NCBI GenBank assembly: GCA_019752295.1
Contig: JAIEMK010000048.1
Coordinates: 1 to 64,000, forward strand
Direction: 5' to 3'
DNA length: 64,000 nucleotides
Source of the DNA: Chitinophagaceae bacterium
GTDB taxonomy: Bacteria; Bacteroidota; Bacteroidia; Chitinophagales; Chitinophagaceae
Part shown: positions 9,401-16,551 of the stretch, in pieces
Position numbering within the stretch: the stretch's first letter is position 1
How the letters are laid out: each line of letters starts with the position of its first letter
Notes under the pieces: generated by a model
What the model was told of the DNA's origin: nothing
Database searches by the model: none
The model's input: the letters and a program-made list of their open reading frames with translations, nothing else
Made by a program: the position numbers and the translations under genes

Positions 9401-10238
9401 CTCCATGCCCATTGATAAGTTTGGAGAGAAAGAACAAAAAGATCATTTACGCAAACTATTATACCCTTTTATTTTAAGAAGAACCAAGGAGCAGGTTGCA
9501 AAAGACCTTCCCGAAAAACAAGAAATGGTTTTGTTCTGCGAAATGGGTGAGGAGCAGCGTAAAATATACGATGCTTATAGAAACGATTATCGCGATAAAA
9601 TTCTGGGGGTTGTGGAAAATCAGGGTATCCAGAAATCGCAATTAACCATCTTGCAGGGACTGATGAAATTGCGTCAGATCTGCGATAGTCCGGCCATTGT
9701 TAAAGAAGCAGAAAGGTTCCCCAACGTTTCGGTAAAACTGGAAGAGATAGGCAGAGAAATTACTGAGAATATCAGCAATCATAAAGCGCTAATATTTTCT
9801 CAGTTTCTGGGAATGCTTTCTTTAATCAAAGACAAAATGAGAGAGCTTGAAGTAGACTTTGAATACTTCGATGGCAGTAGCACTATTAACGAAAGAGAAT
9901 CTGCCATTCAACGTTTCCAGAACGAAGATTCCTGCAGGGTGTTTCTTATTTCATTGAAAGCTGGAGGAGTGGGGTTAAACCTCACTGCCGCAGATTATGT
10001 ATATATCGTTGATCCATGGTGGAACCCTGCCGTAGAACAGCAAGCGATCGACAGAACACACCGGATCGGTCAAACAAAAAACATCTTTGCGTATCGAATG
10101 ATTTGTACAGATACTGTTGAAGACAAAATATTGAAACTTCAGGAGCGCAAACGAAACTTAGCAAAAGACCTGATTACAGATGACGAAGGATTTGTAAAAA
10201 CACTTACCAAAGAGGATGTTGAATATCTGTTTAGTTAA
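6477..10238 (+). CDS. SNF2-family DNA helicase/translocase with two SWIM zinc fingers
   Basis: SWI2/SNF2 ATPase of 1253 residues. Two SWIM fingers occupy the N-terminus: C73-x-C75-x7-C83-x-H85 and C184-x-C186-x8-C195-x-H197. A long middle region (about 210-790) has no motif I recognise. The RecA-like core starts with DDMGLGKT (Walker A, Lys823), then VILDESQAIKN (DExx box) and SGTPLQNN. The second lobe has FSQFLGML, ISLKAGGVGLNL and the arginine-finger motif QQAIDRTHRIGQ. Likely role: double-stranded DNA translocation or remodelling of protein-DNA complexes, as in RapA/HepA relatives. The start ATG has no competing upstream start. Confidence 0.92.
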   Translation: MALPYLVKHIYNSGTEEVIRRGKKIHALGNVELLEYDDLMASVVFRVKDDGYSTFYKVHITQFKDPKTLSLRCTCPYNLSEVCRHKAGALFHLQDMLDKNLLGDKETVYDQRHTVVKMKQLDLKLIRLLTKQENFEAAENYLRSTRANILEAKEERVLASLEHEGEIFKVLIQKNEERNFDTSCACQSDTEHPLCMHKSIVLLQLLQNYGANYFDSIRNWDKEKNKLLALYGYSLTDDLKGKFEFTYTDNKPFLRVLDTSIKRVSINPNGENRTKPAELLNNQTTETLEPETKTVLKLGVVITVSDLGYPYISLEAVQGEADETGTKYVSKAVKIDLTKFVNTEPFSEDDKMLLQQLRKLMAGEVNRYLNRNSPFSGIWENIIQQHNDELPEETRHLINEYLHPKFKKLFTELSESKFVFYLEPRRPFTTSNLLEAEMCNRFISPEFEVSYSDGNYHVDCRVKLPLADLNIAENENESSLVFQYHNQFYTWQRPEDITQVEKFLPSGKISIPATDWGAELQRYIMPLSKDYHVHFTNVQKEEIKDIKPEWKIQLKEKGDYLLFQPVFIYKGYEVRATDKEKIILPIEDRLLIIQRNMEMEREMMQRIESLHSQFIHPTDSNTLALKGSDVLKNNWFFLFIDAAKEMNVPVLGFEALKNFRFNTAKPATQIFISSNTDWFDAKIQINFGEQKVTVEDVKKALTNKQQFVQLGDGTLGILPEEWIKKYALLFRVGDGKQGNIKLSKYHFSVIEELYLQRDEEELFFQLEEKYEKLKENHAIKPIAAPEHLQSILRPYQESGFQWLNYLREVQWGGILADDMGLGKTIQALSFLHHLKSETGSLKALVVCPTTLMYNWQNEIKKFTPNLSFYMHHGGTRLRGNLSDTGLDVIITTYGTLRSDIKQFVEVAFDYVILDESQAIKNPSSKVTKAAGLLRAKNRLCLSGTPLQNNTFDIYAQMNFLNPGMLGSIEFFKHEFSMPIDKFGEKEQKDHLRKLLYPFILRRTKEQVAKDLPEKQEMVLFCEMGEEQRKIYDAYRNDYRDKILGVVENQGIQKSQLTILQGLMKLRQICDSPAIVKEAERFPNVSVKLEEIGREITENISNHKALIFSQFLGMLSLIKDKMRELEVDFEYFDGSSTINERESAIQRFQNEDSCRVFLISLKAGGVGLNLTAADYVYIVDPWWNPAVEQQAIDRTHRIGQTKNIFAYRMICTDTVEDKILKLQERKRNLAKDLITDDEGFVKTLTKEDVEYLFS

Positions 10239-10309
10239 ATAAACGTTCAAGTGGATTAACTAAGAAGCAATCAGTTCGCTTACAAGTCTTTAACCACCCT
10301 GCCAAATCT

Positions 10310-10348
10310 CGAGTGCTCGTGATCTGCCCCTCCTATTCCGAGCACTCG
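10310..10348. repeat. 10-bp perfect inverted repeat (hairpin) after the helicase gene
   Basis: CGAGTGCTCG (10310-10319) and CGAGCACTCG (10339-10348) form a perfect 10-bp stem around a 19-nt loop. A second, weaker pairing GGGGA/TTCCCC spans the T-rich tract at about 10356-10383. It could end the helicase transcript, but no T-run directly follows the main stem, so a dispersed repeat is also possible. Confidence 0.55.
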
Positions 10349-10387
10349 GGACAAGTGGGGATACTTTTATTTTTTTATTCCCCCAAA

Positions 10388-10450
10388 TTTTGACTTTTGA
10401 CTTTTGACTTTTGACTTTTGAATTTTGACTTTTGAATTTTGAATTTTGAA
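10388..10450. repeat. heptamer tandem array (TTTTGAC/TTTTGAA) x9
   Basis: Nine uninterrupted 7-nt units, four TTTTGAC followed by TTTTGAA, TTTTGAC and three TTTTGAA. The array stops 7 nt before the stop codon of the YHS lipoprotein gene (minus strand). Related units recur at 12084-12110 and 42039-42088. Confidence 0.85.
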
Positions 10451-10457
10451 TTTTCTT

Positions 10458-10772
10458 TTACTTTTTCATTTCCGCTGCAGCAATCAAAGCGGCTGGATTT
10501 TTCTTGAAACTATCTTTACACTCGCTCGAACAAAAGCCTAAAACTTTTCCATCATAATGAGCTGTGTCGCCAATTCCGGCTGTTACAGGCATACCGCAAG
10601 CCGGATCTTTTTTATTATCAACCATTGCAATGTCGTATGTTTTTGACGAATCCATCGGAGTAGGTGTAATAACAGTAGATGCAGGTGCCGGCGAAGATTC
10701 TTTGTGACCCGTTGACTGACAGGAAGCAAAAGCCAGTAATCCCAATACAAAAATTCCTTGTCTGATTTGCAT
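10458..10772 (-). CDS. YHS-domain lipoprotein
   Basis: Small exported lipoprotein of 104 residues. The signal peptide has a lipobox ending LAFAS-C18. A Ser/Pro/Thr-rich linker follows, then a YHS domain at about 55-100 with DPACGMPV and GFCSSECKDSF, whose cysteines are typical metal ligands. YHS domains are found in heavy-metal ATPases and reductases, so a periplasmic copper or heavy-metal binding role is plausible but not shown. It is transcribed alone and its 3' end abuts the heptamer array. The ATG at 10770-10772 is the only sensible start. Confidence 0.85.
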   Translation of the reverse strand: MQIRQGIFVLGLLAFASCQSTGHKESSPAPASTVITPTPMDSSKTYDIAMVDNKKDPACGMPVTAGIGDTAHYDGKVLGFCSSECKDSFKKNPAALIAAAEMKK

Positions 10773-11155
10773 AAAATGTTTTTAATATTTAGTAATAATC
10801 TGAGCTAAAATTAATTAAAATTCATACAACCATTTTACAAAATACCCATTTCATTTACCACTCATCCCAAATATTTAAGCAGCCCAATTAACCGCTTAAA
10901 CAGAGCTTACTTTCACAAATTTAGTAAGCTGCATTCCCAACCAAACTGCCAGCTTGCCATTAGTTGACGTGTTTTTTTATCAACTAAAATGATTGATCAT
11001 TTTTTTGCAGACAGCAGCACAGCCCTCCTATCAGTTCGGCTTTTGCTAACAGATGTTAGCGAGGTTAATTAAAATTTCACAAATAATTGAGTCAAATTCT
11101 ATCAAACTTATTTACTTTTACGCCCTCAAAGATAAACTTGAATAAATTGAAGCAG
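10773..11155. other. AT-rich intergenic region without a recognisable gene
   Basis: This is the first part of the 579-nt gap between the divergent YHS lipoprotein gene and the arginine operon. I see no ORF with coding character. The only notable structure is an inverted repeat AAAATGAT-TG-ATCATTTT at 10986-11003, which could be an operator or a weak terminator. It does not have FNR spacing. Confidence 0.4.
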
Positions 11156-11185
11156 TTGTTTGCACATAATAGCCCACTTAATTTG
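11156..11185 (+). promoter_or_regulatory. candidate promoter of the arginine operon
   Basis: TTG at 11156-11158 (overlapped by TTTG at 11159-11162) and TTAATTTG at 11178-11185 resemble the Bacteroidota -33 and -7 elements with a 19-nt spacer. The -7 box misses one fixed base (T instead of A). Transcription would start just at the 5' side of the structured leader. Confidence 0.35.
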
Positions 11186-11186
11186 A

Positions 11187-11330
11187 CAGCACTCACACCG
11201 GTGTTTTCAATGAGAGCTGCTTTCATCAGTTTACCGCGACCTCGACGCGGTTTCTGATAGGACGAGCAACTGGCACTTGCCCCTATCAGTGGAAAATCCC
11301 CAATGACACATACTACACGATACGTGTTTT
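11187..11330 (+). ncRNA. structured 5' leader of the arginine operon, candidate attenuator
   Basis: Four hairpins can be drawn. P1 pairs CAGCACTCA (11187-11195) with TGAGAGCTG (11211-11219), with one A-A mismatch. P2 pairs ATCAG...CCGCG (11225-11229, 11234-11238) with CGCGG...CTGAT (11246-11250, 11254-11258). P3 pairs CTGATAGG (11254-11261) with CCTATCAG (11282-11289) and closes on an inner GCAA/TTGC stem. P4 pairs ACACG (11315-11319) with CGTGT (11323-11327), followed by T's. P2 and P3 share CTGAT and exclude one another. The leader peptide ORF (11210-11257) runs through P1 and P2, as in amino-acid attenuators. Confidence 0.55.
11210..11257 (+). CDS. putative arginine leader peptide (15 residues)
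   Basis: ATG at 11210 opens a 15-codon frame, MRAAFISLPRPRRGF, ending at TGA 11255-11257. Four of 15 codons are arginine (AGA, CGA, CGA, CGC), three of them in a cluster at 11237-11248 inside hairpin P2. The stop codon lies on the CTGAT arm shared by P2 and P3. It is the only such ORF between the candidate promoter and the first arg gene. The reading is inferential: a ribosome stalled for charged tRNA-Arg would change which hairpin forms and so control the operon. Confidence 0.55.
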   Translation: MRAAFISLPRPRRGF

Positions 11331-11351
11331 CTGTTTACTCTTATAACATTT

Positions 11352-12074
11352 TTGAAGTTGGAAACCAAGGAAATTATCGTCAGGGTAGCCACTAACCTTG
11401 ATACACATTTTGCACAGCGCATTACCGATGAGATGGAATCTTCCGCAAAAGCCCGTGGTACGGGAATTGCAAAAAGGTCTCCAGAATACGTTGCGGGTAA
11501 GATGCTCGATGGTAAAGCTGTAATTGCCGAAACCCGTTTAGGACAATGGGTTGGCTTTTGCTATATTGAAGCATGGAGTCATGGAAAGTTCGTTGCAAAC
11601 AGCGGACTAATTGTAGCTCCTGAGTTCCGCAAAAGCGGCGTAGCAAAGACCATTAAAAAAAGAATATTCGAGTTGTCGAGGATCATGTATCCCGACTCTA
11701 AAATATTTGGATTAACAACGGGCCTTGCTGTAATGAAGATCAACAGCGATCTGGGTTACGAGCCCGTTACTTATAGCGAGCTGACAGATGATGAAGAGTT
11801 CTGGGCAGGTTGTAAAAGTTGCGTGAACTACGACATTTTAATGAGCAAAGATCGCAAGAATTGCATGTGTACGGCAATGCTGTATGATCCAGCAGATCAT
11901 TTTAAACCAGAAGAAACCGCACAGGATTTCAAGAAAAAATCAAAGCTCTACGAACGTTTTATGAAAATAAAACAGAGCCGTTTATTAAATATATTTCGCA
12001 AAAAAGAAAATGGTAATGGGGGCGGCGCTGCAATAAAGCCCAAATCTCTGTTACACCAAATTTTCAATCTCTGA
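11352..12074 (+). CDS. GNAT acyltransferase, candidate amino-acid N-acyltransferase of arginine synthesis
   Basis: First structural gene of the arginine operon, 240 residues. The GNAT fold occupies about 8-150 with the VANSGLIVAPEFRKSGVA acyl-CoA binding region, then a cysteine-bearing tail (GCKSCVNYD, NCMCTAMLYDP) and a basic C-terminus. No classical ArgA or ArgJ is in the operon, so this is the natural candidate for making N-acetyl- or N-succinylglutamate, the first step. No in-frame ATG exists upstream before a stop at 11304-11306. The start is TTG at 11352 or 11358, the next ATG being 30 codons in, within conserved sequence. A weak start may add to control by the leader. Confidence 0.75.
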   Translation: MKLETKEIIVRVATNLDTHFAQRITDEMESSAKARGTGIAKRSPEYVAGKMLDGKAVIAETRLGQWVGFCYIEAWSHGKFVANSGLIVAPEFRKSGVAKTIKKRIFELSRIMYPDSKIFGLTTGLAVMKINSDLGYEPVTYSELTDDEEFWAGCKSCVNYDILMSKDRKNCMCTAMLYDPADHFKPEETAQDFKKKSKLYERFMKIKQSRLLNIFRKKENGNGGGAAIKPKSLLHQIFNL

Positions 12075-12083
12075 TCAAAACAT

Positions 12084-12110
12084 TTTTGACTTTTGACTTT
12101 TTAATTTTTA
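12084..12110. repeat. short TTTTGAC heptamer repeat between the GNAT gene and argG
   Basis: Two TTTTGAC units (12084-12097) run into a degenerate T/A tract that ends just before the argG ATG. It resembles the longer arrays at 10388-10450 and 42039-42088 but sits inside an operon. Confidence 0.6.
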
Positions 12111-12116
12111 ATTCTT

Positions 12117-13316
12117 ATGTCTAATTCTAAAAAAGTAATACTCGGATTTTCAGGCGGTTTAGATACTACTTATTGCGTAAAATATCTCAGTGAAGACATG
12201 GGCTACGAAGTGCATTCTATCATTGTTAATACAGGTGGATTTACTGAATTGGAATTGGAGCAAATCGAAAAACATGCATACAGCCTGGGTGTAAAAACAC
12301 ATACTACTGTCAATGCAGTAAAATCGTATTACGAAAGCATCATTAAATTTCTAATTTTCGGAAATGTTCTCAAGAACAATACTTACCCACTGAGTGTAAG
12401 TGCAGAAAGGTTAAGCCAGGCTTTACACATCGCCGAACACGCAAAAAAATTAAATGCAGATGCAGTAGCGCACGGCAGTACCGGAGCAGGCAACGATCAG
12501 GTTCGTTTTGATATGATATTCCACATCATGATCCCCGGCATTGAGATCATCACCCCTATCCGCGACCTGAAACTCAGCAGAGAAGAAGAGATCAGCTACC
12601 TGAAACAAAAAGGTGTGAACATGAACTTTGCAAAATCGATGTACTCGATTAATAAAGGTTTATGGGGAACTAGTGTAGGAGGAAAAGAAACCCTAAACTC
12701 GAAAGGTATTTTACCAGAAGAAGCATGGCCCACACAGGTTACCGCTACAGAAGGAAAAGAAGTAAAACTGCATTTCGAAAAAGGAGAATTGAAAGCAATC
12801 GATGATCAGCAGTTTGCCCATCCAACAGAAGCCATCCAATATTTGCAAAGTATTGCAGGTGCATACGGACTGGGTAGAGATATTCATGTGGGAGATACCA
12901 TCATCGGCATCAAAGGAAGAGTTGGTTTCGAAGCAGCAGCTCCGATGGTGATAATCAAAGCACATCATGCATTAGAGAAACACGTTTTAACAAAATGGCA
13001 ATTAGGCTGGAAAGATCAACTGGCACAATTCTACGGTAACTGGTTACACGAAGGTCAAATTTTAGATCCTGTTATGCGCGATATAGAGGCTTTCCTTACT
13101 CATAGCCAGCAAAATGTTACAGGAGATGTATTCGTGCAATTGTTACCTTACCGTTTTCACGTCATCGGTATTGAATCTGCATTTGATCTGATGAGCAGCA
13201 AGTTTGGAAAATATGGCGAAATGAATACGGGCTTTACGGGCGATGATGTACGCGGGTTTAGTAAGATCTTCGGAAATCAAACATCTATTTGGCATAAAGT
13301 GAATCAAAGTTCTTAA
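12117..13316 (+). CDS. argG: argininosuccinate synthase
   Basis: Joins citrulline and aspartate with ATP to give argininosuccinate, the penultimate step of arginine synthesis. The N-terminal PP-loop FSGGLDTT (about residues 11-18) binds ATP. HGSTGAGNDQVRFD is the conserved citrulline/aspartate-binding block. The protein has 399 residues, the family length. It begins 42 nt after the GNAT gene and 16 nt before argC. With an N-acyl pathway, the preceding steps must deliver free citrulline after deacylation by the M20 enzyme further down. Confidence 0.95.
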   Translation: MSNSKKVILGFSGGLDTTYCVKYLSEDMGYEVHSIIVNTGGFTELELEQIEKHAYSLGVKTHTTVNAVKSYYESIIKFLIFGNVLKNNTYPLSVSAERLSQALHIAEHAKKLNADAVAHGSTGAGNDQVRFDMIFHIMIPGIEIITPIRDLKLSREEEISYLKQKGVNMNFAKSMYSINKGLWGTSVGGKETLNSKGILPEEAWPTQVTATEGKEVKLHFEKGELKAIDDQQFAHPTEAIQYLQSIAGAYGLGRDIHVGDTIIGIKGRVGFEAAAPMVIIKAHHALEKHVLTKWQLGWKDQLAQFYGNWLHEGQILDPVMRDIEAFLTHSQQNVTGDVFVQLLPYRFHVIGIESAFDLMSSKFGKYGEMNTGFTGDDVRGFSKIFGNQTSIWHKVNQSS

Positions 13317-13332
13317 ACCCTCAAAGCAATTT

Positions 13333-14346
13333 ATGGAACAGGCCGACAACTTTACTAAAAAAATAAATATAGGCATTGTAGGTGGTGCGGGTTATACCGG
13401 AGGAGAATTGATCCGCTTACTGATCAATCATCCTTTTGCGGATATTAAATTTATCCATAGTAAAAGTAACGCGGGCCATCCTGTTTCAAAAGTGCATAAC
13501 GATCTTCTGGGTGAAACAGATTTAGTCTTTGCCGAATCGTTGAACAACGATATTGATGTTTTATTTCTTTGCGTGGGCCATGGCGATGCTAAAAAATTTC
13601 TTTCAGAAAATAACATTGCTGAACCTATCAGAATCATTGACCTTTCGCAGGATTTCAGGTTGCACGCAAACAATACCACAATACAAAACAGAACATTTGT
13701 TTATGGTCTGCCCGAATTAAATAAATCGGCAATACAAACTGCAAAAAATATTGCCAACCCCGGTTGTTTTGCCACTGCAATTCAATTGGGATTATTACCC
13801 CTTGCTAAAGCCGGGATACTAAATGAAGTATATACTACAGGTATTACTGGCTCAACGGGTGCAGGACAAAGTTTGAGTAACACTTCTCATTTTAGTTGGC
13901 GTGCAAATAATATCTCTGCATATAAAACGCTGCAACATCAGCACCTCAAAGAAATCGGAGAATCCCTGCATCAGGCTTCAGCAAATACATTGCATACAAA
14001 AGACCTGATTCATTTTGTGCCCTGGCGTGGCGACTTTACAAGGGGTATTTATGCGAGCAGTGTTACAAACTGCGATTTAAGTGTGGAGGAAGCAAAAAAT
14101 CTTTATCAGAACTTTTATGCAGGTGCTGCATTTACACATATTAGTGATTCAATGATCGATCTGAAACAAGTAGTTAACACCAACAAATGTTTGATACATA
14201 TCGAAAAACAAGGAAATAAAATAGCCATTCATTCGGCCATCGATAATTTGTTAAAGGGCGCTTCGGGACAAGCTGTACAAAACATGAATTTGTTATTCGG
14301 CTTGGACGAACATACCGGGCTGCGACTTAAGGCAAACTATTTTTAA
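13333..14346 (+). CDS. argC: N-acyl-gamma-glutamyl-phosphate reductase
   Basis: NADPH-dependent reduction of N-acylglutamyl phosphate to the semialdehyde. The N-terminal Rossmann motif GIVGGAGYTGGELIRLL and the catalytic cysteine Cys145 in NPGCFATAIQLG are clear, as is the VPWRGDFTRGIYAS block in the C-terminal domain. The length of 337 residues is normal. It lies 16 nt after argG in the arginine operon. Whether the acyl group is acetyl or succinyl is undecided (see argF'). Confidence 0.95.
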   Translation: MEQADNFTKKINIGIVGGAGYTGGELIRLLINHPFADIKFIHSKSNAGHPVSKVHNDLLGETDLVFAESLNNDIDVLFLCVGHGDAKKFLSENNIAEPIRIIDLSQDFRLHANNTTIQNRTFVYGLPELNKSAIQTAKNIANPGCFATAIQLGLLPLAKAGILNEVYTTGITGSTGAGQSLSNTSHFSWRANNISAYKTLQHQHLKEIGESLHQASANTLHTKDLIHFVPWRGDFTRGIYASSVTNCDLSVEEAKNLYQNFYAGAAFTHISDSMIDLKQVVNTNKCLIHIEKQGNKIAIHSAIDNLLKGASGQAVQNMNLLFGLDEHTGLRLKANYF

Positions 14347-14414
14347 TCAACATTTAAAATAGTTTGCCGAGCAAAATGGAGACACTGGATTTAGTAAATG
14401 CTTAAATTAAAAAA

Positions 14415-15545
14415 ATGAAACTTTTCGACGTATATCCCATTAATAATATTAATATCTCAAAAGGGCTCGGGTCGTATGTTTGGGACGATCAGGGGCAGGA
14501 GTATCTTGACCTCTATGGTGGTCATGCAGTGATCTCAATCGGTCATACACACCCACACTACGTAAAACGTGTTACCGATCAGCTTAACAAAATTGGTTTT
14601 TATTCCAATTCTGTTCGCATTCCACTACAGGAAGAATTGGCTACTAAGCTCGGCGACCTGAGTGGTAAAGAAGACTATCAATTATTTCTCTGCAATAGCG
14701 GTGCCGAAGCAAATGAAAATGCTTTAAAAGCTGCATCGTTTTATAATGGTCGCAAGAAGATTGTTTCGTTTACAAAAGCTTTTCATGGCAGAACTTCACT
14801 GGCAGTTGCGGTAACGGATAATCCAAATATTGTTGCACCTGTTAACCAAACAGATAATGTAGTTTTTTTACCCTTCAATAATGTAGAAGCTTTAAAAGCA
14901 TATTTTGATGTTTCGGGCAATGAAGTTTCAGCAGTGATCATCGAAGGAATTCAGGGCGTGGGTGGTATCAATGTGGCAAGTGCAGAATTTTTGTTGGCCA
15001 TCCGTAGTTTATGCGATCAATACAATGCCGTATTCATTGCCGATAGCGTGCAGTGCGGATATGGAAGAACGGGTAAATTTTATGCCCACGACCATAGCGG
15101 TGTTTCTGCCGATATCTATTCAATGGCAAAAGGAATGGGTAATGGATTTCCTGTAGCAGGTATTTCTATAGCTCCGAAAATTCATGCAAAGCATTATATG
15201 CTGGGTACCACATTTGGCGGAAATCATCTGGCATGCGCAGCAGCACTTGCTGTATTGGAGATTATGGAACAAGATGCACTAATGGCAAATGCAGCAAAAG
15301 TAGGAGCTTATCTGATGGAAGCTTTGAAAGGACTGCCCAATATAAAAGAGATTCGCGGCAGGGGTTTGATGATTGGTATTGATTTGCCTGAGGATAAAAA
15401 AGAGGTAAAGAAGAACTTACTCTTTAAACATCATATTTTTACAGGAGAAGCTAAGCCCAATGTGATACGCTTATTACCGGCGCTTAATATTTCGCAAAAA
15501 GAGGCGGATCTTTTCTTGGAAGCTTTATCGGTCGAATTAAAATAA
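14415..15545 (+). CDS. argD: acylornithine aminotransferase
   Basis: PLP-dependent class III aminotransferase that converts N-acylglutamate semialdehyde to N-acylornithine using glutamate. The PLP Schiff-base lysine is Lys239 in SMAKGMGNGFPVAG. CNSGAEANENALKAA and the ADSVQCGYGRTGKF aspartate loop are typical. It has 376 residues and sits between argC and argF'. Some family members also accept succinyldiaminopimelate, so a side role in lysine synthesis is possible. Confidence 0.93.
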   Translation: MKLFDVYPINNINISKGLGSYVWDDQGQEYLDLYGGHAVISIGHTHPHYVKRVTDQLNKIGFYSNSVRIPLQEELATKLGDLSGKEDYQLFLCNSGAEANENALKAASFYNGRKKIVSFTKAFHGRTSLAVAVTDNPNIVAPVNQTDNVVFLPFNNVEALKAYFDVSGNEVSAVIIEGIQGVGGINVASAEFLLAIRSLCDQYNAVFIADSVQCGYGRTGKFYAHDHSGVSADIYSMAKGMGNGFPVAGISIAPKIHAKHYMLGTTFGGNHLACAAALAVLEIMEQDALMANAAKVGAYLMEALKGLPNIKEIRGRGLMIGIDLPEDKKEVKKNLLFKHHIFTGEAKPNVIRLLPALNISQKEADLFLEALSVELK

Positions 15546-15569
15546 ATCATTCCTTCAAAGGATTCATAC

Positions 15570-16538
15570 ATGAAAAATTTTATTTCTGTTCACGATGTAA
15601 CCAACATCAATGCTTTAGTAAAAAAAGCTTTGGACTACAAGGCCGATCCTCTGAAAGACCGTAGTTTAGGGGCTGATAAGCGGATTGGTTTGTTGTTTCT
15701 AAACCCCAGTCTGCGTACCCGTTTGAGTACGCAAGTGGCTGCAAAAAATCTGGGAATGGAAGCCATCGTATTCAATGTAGATAAAGAAGGATGGGCTTTG
15801 GAATTCGAAGAAGGCGCCATCATGAGCGGAAATACGGTAGAACACGTTAAGGATGCAGCACCCATTCTGGGGCAGTATTTCGATATACTTTGTATCAGAA
15901 CATTCCCCTCACTAAAAAACAGAGAAGACGATTATAGCGAAATGTTTATTCACCAGTTTATTAAATATGCCGGTGTTCCTGTAATTAGTTTGGAGAGTGC
16001 CACATTGCATCCCCTGCAATCATTAACCGATATCATAACCATTCAGGAAACTTGGAATGCTGCTGTACAAAACAGGAAACCCAAAATTGTATTAACCTGG
16101 GCCCCACATATCAAACCTTTGCCGCAATGCGTTTCCAACTCATTTGCACAATGGGTAAATGCCTGGGGTGAAGCAGATTTTGTAATCACACATCCAGTCG
16201 ATTACGAATTGGATACAAGCTTTACAAATGGCGCAACCATTACAACAGACCAAGATGCAGCATTGGAAGGAGCAGATTATGTGTACGTAAAAAACTGGAG
16301 CACGTATAAAGACTATGGCAAAGTATACGTGAACGATCCAAGGTGGATGCTTACTGAAGAAAAATTAAAAAAATCTCATCAGGCTAAAGTAATGCACTGT
16401 TTACCCGTAAGAAGAAATATTGAACTGAGCGATGAGATACTCGACAGTTCACATAGCTTGGTAACACAGGAAGCGGCAAACAGGGTTTGGGCAGCTCAGG
16501 CAGTTATTGCAGAAATTTTACGAAATACCGGGAAATAG
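15570..16538 (+). CDS. argF': N-acylornithine carbamoyltransferase, predicted N-succinylornithine type
   Basis: Carbamoyl-phosphate-dependent enzyme acting on N-acylornithine rather than ornithine. The carbamoyl phosphate loop is SLRTRLST (residues 47-54), a variant of the STRTR motif. HPLQSLTDI and MHCLPVRRN are conserved, and the length is 322 residues. The residue that separates acetyl from succinyl substrates lies just before the E91-H92 pair: Pro90 in the Bacteroides fragilis succinyl enzyme and Glu92 in the Xanthomonas acetyl enzyme. Here it is Val90. The E92V change was reported to turn the acetyl enzyme into a succinyl enzyme, so I favour N-succinylornithine. The alignment was done by eye. 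Confidence 0.88.
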   Translation: MKNFISVHDVTNINALVKKALDYKADPLKDRSLGADKRIGLLFLNPSLRTRLSTQVAAKNLGMEAIVFNVDKEGWALEFEEGAIMSGNTVEHVKDAAPILGQYFDILCIRTFPSLKNREDDYSEMFIHQFIKYAGVPVISLESATLHPLQSLTDIITIQETWNAAVQNRKPKIVLTWAPHIKPLPQCVSNSFAQWVNAWGEADFVITHPVDYELDTSFTNGATITTDQDAALEGADYVYVKNWSTYKDYGKVYVNDPRWMLTEEKLKKSHQAKVMHCLPVRRNIELSDEILDSSHSLVTQEAANRVWAAQAVIAEILRNTGK

Positions 16539-16551
16539 CAATTAAAATAAA

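Noticed and set aside
10986..11003. Inverted repeat AAAATGAT-TG-ATCATTTT as an FNR site
   Set aside because: The half-sites are separated by 2 nt instead of 4, so the spacing is wrong for FNR.
10773..11351. ArgR operators or a known riboswitch upstream of the arg genes
   Set aside because: No pair of ARG-box-like 18-bp sites and no conserved riboswitch core was seen. The leader peptide/hairpin model explains the region better.
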